Origin: Hermatobates lingyangjiaoensis
Lineage: Eukaryota; Arthropoda; Insecta; Hemiptera; Hermatobatidae
Direction: 5' to 3'
Length of the DNA: 64,000 nucleotides
Assembly (NCBI GenBank): GCA_026182355.1
Contig: JAPFBL010000119.1
Coordinates: forward strand, 1,374,001 to 1,438,000
The stretch's first letter is position 1. The number at the start of each line of letters is the position of its first letter. This document shows, piece by piece, positions 10,521 to 23,325 of this stretch. The notes below the pieces were generated by a model. The model made no database searches. It saw nothing but the letters and a program-made list of their open reading frames with translations, and had not been told where the DNA came from. The translations under genes were made by a program, and so were the position numbers.

Positions 10521-11393
10521 CACATACTGAAAAGCAAGTTTCCGCTAAATATGGTCTAATTTTCAACAATTGTGATCTACATAAACTTTTATTTTCTATG
10601 TAAATGCATATAAGGTATTTATAAGTATTTTTTTAAATTGAATGTTTTCTTATCTCGGCCACATATATTCAACACTATTTTCCTTTCTTTATCGAGGTTT
10701 GGACCAAACCAAGCAATTAATCTTTTTGTTTTCATTATGATTAGATAATGTCTCATTTGTTAGCACTACATTACGTTAATGAAACAATGCAGCTATAAGT
10801 TATTGAATGGTAATTGGGAAAAAAGATTTCTTTCCAAACGTTTGCATGGAACTATGATTTCATATTTATCGTTAAATTTTAACAAATTCTGTTTCTTGTG
10901 CCGGTATAATGTGACATATAAACTTACAAGTGAATTAGAATGTGATGCTTTCTCAAAATCTTATCATAAATATGCAACTACAATAGGAAGACTCCCTTAA
11001 AGACGGATATTAAATCAAAACCTCCGCATTTTATTTACAATTATATGATATGTATTTTACCGTTTTGTTTGCTAAAGCCTTCCGTTAACCGATATGTACC
11101 TAAAATTTTTGCTGCATATTTCTAAATATAAGTAATATATATTTATTTACTCGTATAAATAGGTAAATATATTTATATATTTAATAAATACTATTTTTAT
11201 TTTCTTTTTATTGAAAAAAAGGTTTGGTCCAAACCTCGATAAAGAATATATGTGGTCGAGATAAGAAAACATTCAATTTAAAAAAATACTTATAAATACC
11301 TTATATGCATTTACATAGAAAATAAAAGTTTATCTAGATCACAATTGTTGAAAATTAGACCATATTTAGCGGAAACTTGCTTTTTCATATGTT
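10521..11393. mobile_element. long-inverted-repeat (foldback) element
   Basis: The arms 10521..10710 and 11221..11393 are inverted copies, for example gcaagtttccgctaaatatg against catatttagcggaaacttgc. The left arm has about 19 extra bases near 10670. The inner ends are themselves palindromes, ggtttggaccaaacc (10696) and ggtttggtccaaacc (11221). The 510-bp middle holds only a 73-codon frame without recognisable motifs. Long arms and no visible transposase suggest a non-autonomous DNA element. Confidence 0.7.
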
Positions 11394-11506
11394 TCTGGAG
11401 TTTCCAGAATAAAGATCTTACTACTGTATCTACAGAATATAGTAAATGGAAACTCTAAGTATCCACAGAATCGGAAACTCGAGAAACTTATGAGAAAGCA
11501 AGTTTC
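11367..11506. repeat. nested inverted repeat beside the foldback element
   Basis: The stretch gaaacttgctttttcat..tctggagtttcc (11371..11405) is mirrored by ggaaactcgagaaacttatg..gcaagtttc (11477..11506). It reuses the outer part of the neighbouring arm and so makes a second, smaller hairpin. Confidence 0.6.
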
Positions 11507-12680
11507 AGTTAGCTGAATTAATAGCAATTAATATTCAGCTAATTAGACCAAAATTTACACATATAGATCACAATGTATACCATCAACATACATATAGATC
11601 ATATACTGTTTTTTTTTCAAATTCACAGCAGATACACTATTAAAAAATGAAAAACACTTGTACCAGTATTTTAAGCAAAAAGAACTATACAATTCTTTGT
11701 TACTGTTATTTTTACAGCTATGTCAAGATGAGCCACTAATTATAAGAAATCAGAACTTAGCAGATAAAAACAGATTAAAAAACTCCGTATGATATCATAA
11801 TCAGAGCTTGTGTATTTTTTTTTAAGTAGAGTACGTTTATCGAGAAACTGTTATCGGGGAAAAAAACCTTGAATGGCTATGGATTAAGATAACATGCTTA
11901 GTTGGTGAACACAAGCCCCAGCAATAACTGATTTTGTTTTGTTTCGGACTTCTTCTGCATTTGAATTCTCTTATAAGGTCTGTAAAACTTATGTCAATTA
12001 CAAACAAATAATCTATTAATATTTTTTATATACATATATAACCTGTTATTATATCAAAAACAACTTTGATATAGTTGTATTTAACTTGTTGACAAGTCTG
12101 ATTAGTTTCAAAAACAAAGAGCAATGATTTTTGTTGGATATATGTAATGAAGGAGAAATTGAAATTCGAAGGATGTTCCAAGCTTCCGATTTGTATAGTA
12201 TGTGTGAGGTCCAAGAGACAATTCAACAAAAGCCTTCCGTCACAGTGATTTACAAATAAAGTAAACACCTGTATCATGCTTTAGAAAAAAAACACAGGAA
12301 ACAAACTTAGTTTCAAATGACAATATATATCAAACATTTTCTGCGAAAATATCGAGGCAGCTTCTGTTATTACAACAATGTTGGAACACATGTGTAAAAT
12401 GAACAGTTTTAAATTGGTTTATTCAATTTATAATAAACAAATACTGAATAATCGAAGAAATATATAATATATGTTAAAACAATATCTTATAAAACAAACC
12501 GTGTTTCGATTATTTGTTGGAAGACTAATTTTGGTCAGAATAATTTTAAAATAATACCATTTCTCTATTTAATCCAAAGATGTACAGTTAATCGATGTAA
12601 TTTAATTTCAACAATAACTGTTATTCTATTTGTTGTAAATTACACCCACCTATTTTTTTTTCAAATCTATACAAATAAAA
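11507..12680. other. gene-free stretch
   Basis: AT-rich. An 83-codon minus frame at 12277..12026 has no splice sites or motifs that I trust. Confidence 0.5.
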
Positions 12681-12684
12681 GAAA

Positions 12685-12930
12685 GGTTTTGTCTGCACAT
12701 TGGTTGGAACTGACTCATTTCAAGTTATCTTTACGTTTTATGCATTAGAGAAACCGAATCCACCTTTAGAAAATTTTCTGTTTTGTCCAAAAATTTTGTC
12801 ACAAGCAAATTCAACCACTATAAATAGCGTGACATAAGGTTTGAGTATGTCTAACGAAAAAGCTAAGATTTAAATGGATTGAAAATTAAACGTAGAAGCG
12901 AAGTTATGAACTTTTAAGCTATGTTTGGCT
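12685..12930 (+). repeat. interspersed repeat, copy 2 of the 1113..1480 family
   Basis: It shares gagaaaccgaatccacc and flanking sequence with 1124..1260, with substitutions and small indels. Confidence 0.6.
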
Positions 12931-12957
12931 GGCTACACAGGTATATAGCCAAAATAA

Positions 12958-13612
12958 AAAATCTGGAGTGGCCTACACTCAACTTTACTATAAGTAAAAA
13001 AAGTATCAACCGGTTAACAACATAAAGATTTTCGTCTTCTCAACAGCTTTCACATTCAATCATAAGTCAAAATTTCAATATCTGTTGAAAAAAAAAACTT
13101 TATTGTTGTTTTAAAAATTTTGAAATCCCTTATCTTTTTCTGATTAAATCATGAATCTGTACTTTATACCACTGTCTTAAAGTCCTATCTGTTTATCCAA
13201 TGTAGTGGTGTTCCAAATCATTGCATTTTATTCTCTAAATCTTATTTTAATTGATTATTATCACTATTTAAAAATTCAAATGAGGAAAAATTTCATTACC
13301 TAAGTAAAGACATTAATTGACAAAATCAAATGGTTTAATGCATTTCTATTTATATTCAGCAATCAAATGTAATAAACACTATGTACACTTTGAAGAACAT
13401 TTTTATGGAAAATATTAACCTCATCTATGAAAGATTATGGACTGTATCGTCTACACAAACTTTAGATACGCACGCATACGCACAGACATCATTGGAAAAC
13501 CGTCATAAATAACTTTGGGACCTTAAAACAAGTAAATCGGTCAAAATCTCTAAATGGAATGTTTTCACGATCACTATACTTACAGTAAAGTAACATGTTT
13601 TATGGTCGTTTA
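12958..13612 (+). mobile_element. element with palindromic CTTTAC..GTAAAG ends (copy 1)
   Basis: The left end has tctggagtggcctacactc followed by ctttactataagtaaa. The right end has cacgatcactatacttacagtaaagtaa near 13585. Internal motifs (cacagacatcattggaaa, ggtcaaaatctctaa) match the copies at 16890..17020 and 19215..19335. No transposase frame. It is probably a non-autonomous DNA transposon of unassigned superfamily. Confidence 0.5.
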
Positions 13613-15410
13613 CAAGTCAACTTTATGTGGAAACATTTCCTACAATTCACAATAAACTTAATGTATATACGATTGGAGTAATATTAACCACCAGGAATAT
13701 ATTTTTTGCCTTAATATACTAGTCTTTTGGGTTAATTTAAAATAACCAATGTTTTATTTAAACTTCAACATAGTGTATATGTATTTTCAAGTTGACAAAC
13801 TTGAATTGACAAACTCAATGAGGTATTTGTTGTGTTATATATTTATTGATATTCACTGACTAAAATCCATTCACACAAAGATCATGGTATATAAGACAAA
13901 TACTAAATACTATGAACAAATAAAATAGGAGAATCTACAATAGTATAATAAAAATTGTATAATAGTACAAATATAGTAAAACAATATAGTAGGACAATTG
14001 AAACACTTTAGAAGGATTTTTTAATAAAGTATAGATTAGGCCAAGTAAAATAATATTTTAGACAATAATAAATTTTAATGAAGCAATACAGCATAAGAGA
14101 ATAGCATTGTTAAAGATCCAAAATTACTAATTGAAATTTGGAAAATAGGTACAACCAATACACTAATGAACTGTTTACAATGATATTAAAAGAAGCTTTT
14201 TCAATATTTTTATAGAACAAACTATTTTGACTCAGTTGATAAGTTCCCTGAGCCTTGAAAATGACTACAACGTGATTTTTTGTATGATATATATGGTGGT
14301 AATAATATTAAATATTCTATTTTCCTGGTAAGGTGTAATGGCGATCAAAATATATTATTACTAATAATATATTACTACTCATAAAAGTGAAAAGTCTGAA
14401 GAATTATCAATCCAACTCGTAATATAGAAAAGAAAATTAATATCATGTTTCTACTGACCGTAACTATGATGAATATCTTCTGTATTCTTGCATTGCCGTT
14501 CAATCAACGTAAAAACTAATTGAAAACAGATATTTTGAAATAAATTTTTCAATCAGAACACATTTGAATTCGTTTAAAACTATTACAAATAAAAGTGACG
14601 CTATTATGAAAAATATGGAAAGGACTTGGAAAAAAATGAGAGCTATGATTGGTTGAAATGATCATACGATAGAAAAGACATGCGCATTATGTGTAACGTT
14701 GGCGGGAAATGAAGGGACTAACCATTCTCGCTGGACAATAATTATTAGACACTAACCTATGAATGGAGACCTATGAACCTGCATTGAATTCAATTCAACT
14801 TTTTAAAAATCATTTCTAATCCGTTTTAACTTTGATAAAATAACTTTGTTTTACTACCTTTATTGAACATGTAAACTCCATATTATAAGATTTCTTTTTT
14901 TTTTTATTACAAGTGATGATAATAATGTCAAATATAAAGAAGTTACTACAGGTATTGAATTTAATATTTTTATAACAACTAAAAGTAACTTTGTTTTACC
15001 GGCATTATTTAATTTGATAAACTCTGTATTATGAGGTTTCCTTTTAATTTATTATAAATAGTCACAAAAGTGGAAAAATAAATATGTTACTAGAAATATT
15101 GAATTTTGATATTATTTTATCAAATAGAATAACAAATAGCACCAACCTTCTCTTACTACATACTCGTATGTGCATCCTTAAGATCTACCTCTTGAATTTC
15201 ATAATATTAAATCCAATTTCTCAAAGGGCGATTATGCTTCATTATTATCAAATTTACCGGAATTTAGTTTAGCCACTATACTTTCATTCTCGAGTATAAA
15301 TTAATGCACTAATTATTTCTACATTACGTATTTCACTCATCATAGACCATTGCGTAGCTAATTAAAATAAATAATACTTCTATTTATCCAAAATGGTTCC
15401 TCTCGGAATT
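13613..15410. other. gene-free stretch
   Basis: Very AT-rich. I see no exon, repeat or regulatory structure. Confidence 0.55.
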
Positions 15411-15414
15411 AATA

Positions 15415-17025
15415 AAAGAAATCTGGAGTGGCCTATACTCAACATGACTATAAGTAAACTCAACATCAATGTTCTTGTGTATATAATATATAATGTCTCA
15501 TCTGAGGATAATGTAAACATCTAAATGAGAGATGTTTATTAGTCTTTCATTTCTGAGGTAGTACATATAGTGATTTATCGACTTATCAATATATAAGCTT
15601 ATTTTTGTAAATCACACCACTGATGAAAATACTCTCATTAGTATAACTACAGCAGTAATAACATTTTTGAAAAGCAAAAGTGAAAATTTCTTGATACGAA
15701 ATAATCTCCTGCAAGAGAACATGGCTTTTGTTCAAGTAGCCAGTGGATTTCTTTCATCGTTTACATTACCTCCTTCTACATTAAAAGTCAAAAATTCATA
15801 TTTAAAACAGGAACATACCCTTATTTTCTCTGAAAAACATCATAAACATCGAAGAAAAAATGTTTTAAGATGATTTATAATTAAAGATGTACGATAATTA
15901 CATTTATTAATCTCTAAACGAAAGATTTCAGTTTTGAATTATCTTTAACATTTTTGGTTTTTTATAGAATTATTATACTGGGAATTTTATGGCTTCTTAG
16001 TATTAAGATTGTCAAATAACCCCTTTGTCAAATAACATATATACGATTTTTTTCTGAGTGAGTGTTATCATTTTCCTGCACAATATTATTCCTCTAACAT
16101 CTCATATAAATCAATAAACTATTTAAATTGTTCCTTTATAAATATCAATTTTATCTCAGTGGATTTTCTCAAAAAATTTCTAAGTCAATGTAAACAATGT
16201 AAAAAAATATAAAAAATTCGACACGTATAGCAGGTGATCTCTTAGTCTAGGATAAACAAAGAGTTTTTATATCGTTATTGCTCTTTCCCGTAATTGAAAC
16301 TTTATGATTTTTTTTTTATGAATTGCTAATTTTTTGTTCCATTTTTGGTCAAATTATCATTACTTTTTAATGAGGCGTTTAGCGTCAAAAAAACATTTTC
16401 TGAAAACAGAAATCGTACTGTAACGCCCCTATAGCGAATGTAATTTTGAAAAAAAATATCTCAACACATTCTCCACATAATGTTCTATTTTTAGGTATAG
16501 TTTCATTTTGATCCGTTAAACAGTATGGCTTGTATCGCTCTCACAAGGTTTGAGATTGAATTATAAGTCAAAATTTTTACATTTTATTAAAAAGAAAAAT
16601 ATTTCCCGTTGATTTAAAATTCTGAACATATTTTTTGTTTGTTCCATTTGTAACTTCAAAGATAATGTCAAAATTTCAAAACTCTAGGGTTATCAGTTTA
16701 GGAGAAATAAATGTTTTCTAAAAAACGGTTTTTGGCAAAAAAAGTGACTTTCCCATCATGCATAATTCTTCCCAAGCAATTGGGATCTTCTTCCCTATGG
16801 GGCCCATTTTTGTGTAAAATATCAACTTGATCCATCAAAGATTCTGGACCGTAGTGTGGTAACAAGCAATGCTAACACACTCACCCACCCACACACACAC
16901 AGACATCATCGAAAAAATTTCATAAAATGACTTCTGGGACCTCAAAACATGTAATTCCGTCAAAATCTCGAGATCGATTTTTTTCACGATCACTATACTT
17001 TACTTATAGTAAAGTAAAAAGATTG
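15415..17025 (+). mobile_element. element with palindromic CTTTAC..GTAAAG ends (copy 2, longest)
   Basis: The left end ctggagtggcctatactca (15423) and the right end actttacttatagtaaagt (16996..17014) bracket about 1.6 kb. Near the right end are (ca)n at 16880..16900, gacatcatcgaaaa, ctgggacctcaaaacatg and cacgatcactatact. No long open frame is present. The two ends may belong to two neighbouring copies rather than one element. Confidence 0.45.
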
Positions 17026-17116
17026 TTAAGTGATTCTTCCACTATTAGGATTATTGTTGGTTTTATTTTCTTCCACTGAAAACCGATTTATGGTCATAAA
17101 TTTGGAGTAACGTCAC

Positions 17117-17343
17117 CTCATTATGGGTTGAAAAGAATTATCAGCCCGAATACACTCAGGACCAGAGCAATGCTGTAAACACAGTGCATCCGTGACTGTT
17201 TCTTGCTTGGCAGATGGCCACTGACCAGGTGGTAGCAAAATATCTGTGAAAGAGGGTAGGGATGGAGTCATGTTCAATAACAGAGGTAGGTCAGTCAAGG
17301 AAGATAGTAGATAATGGACTCTTTTATTGTCAGGAGTTCCCAT
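17117..17343 (-). CDS. candidate first coding exon, unidentified
   Basis: A GC-richer patch opens with an ATG in good context (aaagATGG), with an in-frame TAA two codons upstream. It stays open for 75 codons to a strong donor (atgag/gtgacg), leaving two bases. Peptide landmarks are MGTPDNKRVHYLLSSLTDLP and ALCLQHCSGPECIRADN. No family was recognised and no partner exon was found at lower coordinates. It could also be a decayed exon or a retrocopy fragment. Confidence 0.27.
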
Positions 17344-17349
17344 CTTTTA

Positions 17350-19190
17350 GAATTTGCGGTTTCTTTATAAAAAATTCTTTGGTTCAATCTCTGATGTATT
17401 ATGTTTTGTATTTTATGTAAAATACATATGACTTACATATATATTTTTTGATAACCTGAAATAACCTAACTAAAGCAACAGATAGTCAAATACTTTTGTC
17501 GATGTTATAATTTTCATTTCACACAACTTATAAGAAATGTTCAATGAATTATGTGCAAAATCGGTTTAAGAAAAATATAGATAAAACAAAAATGAATAAA
17601 GTAAATCCCAAAAGCAATTGCCAGAATCTCTGGCCTTGGTAGAGAAGTAATAAAGATATAAAATATGTATTAGGAAGAAGGACTGACAAAGGGTTAGGTA
17701 CGATGGAAAAAGTTAAATAACAGCACGGAGAGCTTTTAAAAAATATTAATATGTACACAACTCTTGAGTTGATAAATAAAAGAAAGAACAGTCATAAGTT
17801 ACTAAAGTTGAATTAGTTGCACGTCCAATCGAACTTTGGACACGAAGGTATGAAAGGATAAAAATATTTAAAAAAGTAAACATAAATAAAAGAATCCATG
17901 TTGGAAAAATTAAAATTTTTCTTAGTGTAGTCTAAAAGACAAAATACTTATTAAAAAATTACTATTGACAGAAATAACCGGATTGATAAAATGAGCTGGA
18001 AACAACCAATGGAAAAGAAATTACAGAAGAGTCTAGGAGAGAAAAGGAAAAAAAATGGGTTTCATCAGCATAAAATAATTAATATAATAATCAAACTGGC
18101 CAGAGTTTCACTAACAAAATATTAATGTAAATAATAAAACACTTAAGAAACATCTCAAAGAGCAAGGCCCACCTTATGGTAGGGCTGATAATACTTTTCA
18201 ATAACTCTGTTACGACTTATTTAGACTCAAATAACAAAAGTGGTAGGCAATGCGTGCAATTTAGAGATAAAATGGAAAATAGAAAAAAATAACATTTACA
18301 ATCAAATCCAATTTCAAAATAAAATATGAAAAAAAATCCAAAATTTAAAAAAAGTAACTAACCTACCACCACTTTTATATAACAAGAAAGAAGAGGAAGG
18401 AAGAGATGAAAAGCTATTGCATGGATAAACATGGAAAAGCATATCCAAAGACAGATCATGACGGAGGAAACTTGAAAGTGCTTTGATCATGGATAGATGT
18501 ATGAATAAAGACTATTAATTAATTCAAAATACTTCAAATTTTGAAACAAAATCAAATGTAGAATTATATTGCAATGTATATAAAGATGTTTAAAAATAAT
18601 AATAACTGTAACCCAGTAACCTGACTAGGTTTCCCATAGGGGATCTCAGGATTTTATCCTGTTAAATGAACAATAAACCGTTTATTTATTCATTATTAAT
18701 AATCAATTAATTTGATTTTGAATTGTTTTTAGAAAATTTATTTATAAAATCACTTTAACTGATACGTAATTTTTTTTAAAATAATTAAATTTAAAATATT
18801 TTAATTATCAAAATTGACTGATAATTACTGCTCAAATTTTAAAAAGAAATTTACTAATAATTCAATACCGATATTGAAATATCAGGTATGAATCATATTA
18901 AGCTGAATAAATTTAAATATATATGAGTGGAAATTAATAGCTGCCCTTATCGTAATATTGCCCTTTGCAATAATCGAAAATCTATGAAACTTTTTATGAC
19001 ACAAATAAAAATAACTATGATGTTATGACCAAAATAAACAAGAAATTTTAAAATTATAGAATAGAAAGAGAAATTAGTACTTCTTTGGATATAAAGTATG
19101 ATACAGTACTTTCTTCATGATTTTTTTTTAATTAATACCCAGAAGGAAGATTTTTTTATAACTGAAAAAAATTATTCAGACCTAAAGAGT
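17350..19190. other. gene-free stretch
   Basis: AT-rich with A-rich runs. I see no supported features. Confidence 0.5.
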
Positions 19191-19194
19191 GTGA

Positions 19195-19340
19195 CTGTTA
19201 AAGTGAAAAGTCACTGTTCCACTCACACACATAGAGTCATAATCCCAATAACATCAACAATAAATTCCTTAGTCCTCAAAATGTGTAATTCCATCAACAT
19301 TTCAAAATAATTTTTTTTTCATTATCACTATAATTTATCA
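19195..19340 (+). mobile_element. decayed right end of the palindromic-ended element family
   Basis: cactcacacacatagagtc, agtcctcaaaatgtgtaattc, catcaac and cattatcactataat follow the same order as the better copy at 16885..17010. Confidence 0.5.
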
Positions 19341-19985
19341 ATTGTACAGAATATATGCAATTGGGTTAAAATTATTAAATTTGAATTAAAAATTTACCAT
19401 TTAACAGTCTGTTTAGAGTGTTGTGAGGAATCACTCACGAAGTCGCATGATCATGAAATGAAATTGATCGGTGAGGAAAGTAAACATAAGGAGTGCAGAA
19501 GAGCATTATGTTTACCAGTAAAAGTCCCAATACATTGAAAAATATGGCAAGTAAACTTTTCAAAAGAAATTAAAGCAATTAATTGTGGGAGAACACTACT
19601 GGAATCAAGATGAAAACCGGTTAATTTGTAAAGTGGCCAAGAGGTGTTCATGAGAGAGGCCTTATTCCGATCCTCCTATACTCTCCTAACAAGCGACCAA
19701 GTGGCCTACTTGCTCATTCACCTTCACTTCATTCATCTGAGATCTTACAAAAAATTGTTTTATAGTTATATTTTTTTACAGACTGTTAATGGAAATCGAA
19801 AAAAATGAAACCTTCACGTTTCGTGATAATGAATAAAAAAAAATTAAATTAAATTTGAAAAAGGTGTCAATATGACCTAGTGCTTAGCGTGGCCACTACT
19901 AGGTTAGGTTATGTTGCAGTGACAGTCCCACAAGGGAACACACTTAGGCCGAGCATTGGCCCTTTGTGATACCACGCAATGAAGA
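19341..19985. other. unassigned, one open minus frame
   Basis: A 66-codon minus frame (19651..19451) lies in a slightly GC-richer patch but has neither motifs nor splice sites that I trust. The stretch 19905..19985 is GC-richer and unclassified. Confidence 0.4.
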
Positions 19986-19989
19986 TTGA

Positions 19990-20208
19990 TTCTACAGTGG
20001 GAGCCCTAAATTTTGCCTAACTCAAGTGTATTTAGAGTAGGGATCTTTAACGAGTACCTGACATCGTACAGGCTCCTTCTCCGAGGGACGACGTGCTCAG
20101 ATTTATTCATCTCCCGCGTGAATAAATCGAGGACCAGGTGGGGATCAAACCCGGTCCTATCAGTTCAGAGGCGAGCATGTAACCACTGTGCTAGCCTGAC
20201 CCCTATGG
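19990..20208 (-). mobile_element. tRNA-derived SINE, well preserved
   Basis: On the minus strand a tRNA-like head (box A like tagcacagtggtt, box B like gggtttgatcccc) is followed by the body: cctcgatttattcac, ggagatgaataaat, then the acgatgtcaggtactcg motif and the tail. An 81-codon frame on the plus strand here is a shadow. Confidence 0.85.
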
Positions 20209-20890
20209 CCACAACTAAAATTCGAAACCAGCAATATTTGTACATTATTTTAATGTGATATCTTTAGAAATAATCGCGGACACCCAGTCTATTTCGATCC
20301 TCTACTATACAAGATGATCTTAGTATATTTTCATTACTTGATTAATATAAGATTTAGAACATTCCATGCCGAATCAAACTGGTAATAACACTCAGATATA
20401 AGTAAACTTAAGTATACACCACTGAAGTCGCTATGCCCTCGTACGTACGTTATCCTAAACTTGCGCGGATAAACAAACCGACAAGTCATACAAACAAATT
20501 ATGAGCATGTACCAATAAAAATCTGTTTATAAATTTCGATAGAATCATGTTTTGGCAAATAGATAGTTTCCCTGAGTCCTCCTACAGGCGTACTATTTGT
20601 TAAATTATTATCTGCATCAGTTACAGAACAACACAACCAGGATTTTACAAGACAACCGTAAAATATAGCCTGACTTAAAAATCAAATATTGACTATTTAA
20701 ATATTAAATTACGCGTCACATTAATTCACCATATAGTTGGTGAGGTAATAATAAGGCAAGCTTGAATGATTGCTTCAACATTAATTAATGAAGAACTTGG
20801 TTTCCACATAGGTGTTACCCCCTCCCTTTCTCTAATAAAATACCTCCACTAAACTGATGCTACAAACTTATACATTACTTGATCAAACTG
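20209..20890. other. gene-free stretch between two SINEs
   Basis: Nothing was recognised. Confidence 0.5.
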
Positions 20891-20891
20891 T

Positions 20892-21135
20892 TGGGGTCAG
20901 GTTAGCTCAGTGGTTAACGTACTCGCCTCTGGGCTGGTAGTCCGGTATTCGATCCCCACCTAACCCTCGACTTATTCAAGCAGAAGGTAAATAAATCTGA
21001 GTACGTCGTCCTTCGGAGAGGACGTTAAGCCGTCGGTCCCGAGCCTGCACGATGTCAGGTACTCGTTACAGATCCCTACTCGAAATGCACTTGAGTTAAG
21101 CAAAATATAGGATTCACCGTATCTGTAGAATCACT
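20892..21135 (+). mobile_element. tRNA-derived SINE, best-preserved copy
   Basis: The head carries an RNA polymerase III box A (tagctcagtggttaacg) and a box B (ggtattcgatcccc) about 35 bases apart. The body contains cttcggagaggacgttaagc, gtcggtcccgagcctg and acgatgtcaggtactcgtt; the tail is cacttgagttaagcaaaat. It serves as the reference for the other copies. Confidence 0.9.
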
Positions 21136-22203
21136 GATCAAATAAAAAACCGATAAACGGCTGACGTTATCACCAGCTAGGGAATCAGATTAAACAATGA
21201 AAAAAAATAATGAAACGGTTGTCAAAATTAACGACTACCAAAAAAAGGCTTTTTTTGAGTTTACACATTCAGTTATGAGGAGCAATAAAGAAGAGTATGT
21301 AATCCCTTGAATCCAAAATCTTCAAACTTTCCTATAACTTCTACATACCAAAATAAATGCTTTCTTGAAACTAGAAAACCTAAAAAGTCTATACAGTAGA
21401 AATATCTCATCAGTCATTCTACAAAATTCTTTTTCGCAATTCTAACATCTTAGCTCAAAGTATTTCTCGTCCTAATAACTCTCGACACCCCTTTAGAAGA
21501 GTATTGTGGTCAAGATACTTCGTGTAGTGAATTATGTTTTTACTGTCTTATTATTGTATTCTATACATTTCATGATTTATTCATTTAGAAACTATTTTTT
21601 TTTAAATAGCTTATTTTTATTTTAAAGAAATATTACCTTATTTCATTAAAAAAGAAGTATTAAGGAGTTATTACCTTTAAGAAGGATTATTTCTTCTCCC
21701 ATGAATAATGTGCGCCGAATATCATTTATAACTTTCACTCCTAGTGTGCTTCAATTTTACACTTAAGTTATTCTTTACAAAAAAAAGTTTTAACTAACAT
21801 TGGATCAAAGTCTACTAAAACCCATCTTACTTCGTATGTTTACTAGCGTGCTCCACTATTAAAACAGGCGCTCCTGAAATACGTCCTACGCGCAAGTCTA
21901 CATGCTAGGTAAGATGGATTCTAATAGTTTTCTTTTATTTAAAAAAAATCTGTGCAAAATTACAATAAAAAGAACCACTTTAATTCTTTAATTTATTTCT
22001 TCTAGTAATTAATAATAAAAAAATATATTATTTTCGAAAATCATGCTTATGACCTGTTTTGGTATGACGATGTGTACCTTGGCCTTTCAGACATACTGTT
22101 TATGCGTATGACCACAAATTAATCCATAACTTTATATATATTAATTATACTTTAATTCTAACAAATCCTGATTCACTAGAAATGTAGCACAAAAATTACG
22201 GGA
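21136..22203. other. gene-free stretch
   Basis: AT-rich. I see no exon or classified repeat. Confidence 0.5.
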
Positions 22204-22205
22204 AC

Positions 22206-23306
22206 TAATAAATACTATTCTAGTAGACTCACGTGTAGTAAGTTAGATGTTACATTTATACCAACTTTGTCATGTAAGTTAGATGTTACATTTATACCAG
22301 GTTTGTCATTTCTTTTAGAAACTTAGAACAGATACTCTGTTGTGATACTAAAATGACAAAACACATATACTAAACCATGTACAAGATTTTTTTTTTACTT
22401 TACTTATAGTAAATTATATTTTAAATAAAATATTATTCCTATTACAATGTGTTTCTCCAAAGGCACCTACTTATGATTACTGAACCTCTATCACTAGAAC
22501 CATTATATGTAATTATCTTACTTCCTAAATTTTACAACACATCTAATTTGAACCCAATATAACATATTTTGACTGTTAAGGTAGTATTTCAATTAAAGTG
22601 TTAATTGATGGAATAACACGCCTCTCGTTGACGTAAACTAGTGACCATTAACTTCAGAGATTACACTATTTACCATATCTCAACAAAAGAACAGAATTTA
22701 TACCTTCAGGGAAAAATTTCACATTATAAACAAAAAAGATAAGATAAAAAAGACTTCAAACAATGCGCATGATCACTCATTGATAAATATTTTATTAAAT
22801 TTTGTTCAGATTTCTACCATAGACAATGACTACAAAGTAATCATATTCTCAAAAAAATTCTAAAAAAAAAAACAATGTAAAATAACTGCTAGTAAACTAC
22901 AGTATTGTTCGTTTCATTTTAGTTAATAGTGAAGATAAAACTAAATAGTTGAATGGTGTATTCCATAAGACTTAATTTAAATTATATTAATATAGGTGCA
23001 ATAAAATAATAAGATAATTACATATATAGTGGATCTAGCGATAGAAGTTCAGTAATCATAGAGGTTCAGTAGATTTTTTCGGAAGAACAAAATATAATAT
23101 TAATAATATTTTATTTAAAGTATACTTGACTTATAGTAAAGTAAAAAAAATGCTTACTTATGGTGAGTATATGCGTTTTGTCATTTTAGTAATACAACAG
23201 AGTATCTGTTCTAAATTTCTAAAATAAATATCTAAAAAGAAATGGCAACCCGGTATAAATGTAACATCTAACTCACACGTGAGTGTACTAGAACAGTATT
23301 TATTAG
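22206..23306. mobile_element. element with ~300-bp terminal inverted repeats
   Basis: The arms are 22206..22521 and 23010..23306, sharing (in opposite orientation) taataaatact, gtaagttagatgttacat, aacagatactctgttgt, aaaatgacaaaac, the ctttacttatag motif and tgattactgaacctctat. The left arm has an extra tandem copy of a ~31-bp piece (gttagatgttacatttatac, 22245 and 22276). The 490-bp centre is AT-rich without coding signal. The palindromic motif near 22400 and 23125 links it to the CTTTAC..GTAAAG family. Confidence 0.72.
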
Positions 23307-23325
23307 AAATAATATAATTCCATAT

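Noticed and set aside
20013..20258. 81-codon plus-strand frame
   Set aside because: It lies entirely over a minus-strand SINE; the codons follow the SINE body.
20892..20970. A true tRNA gene
   Set aside because: Box A and box B are present, but the cloverleaf is poor and the sequence continues into a repeated body found on both strands elsewhere, so it is a SINE head.
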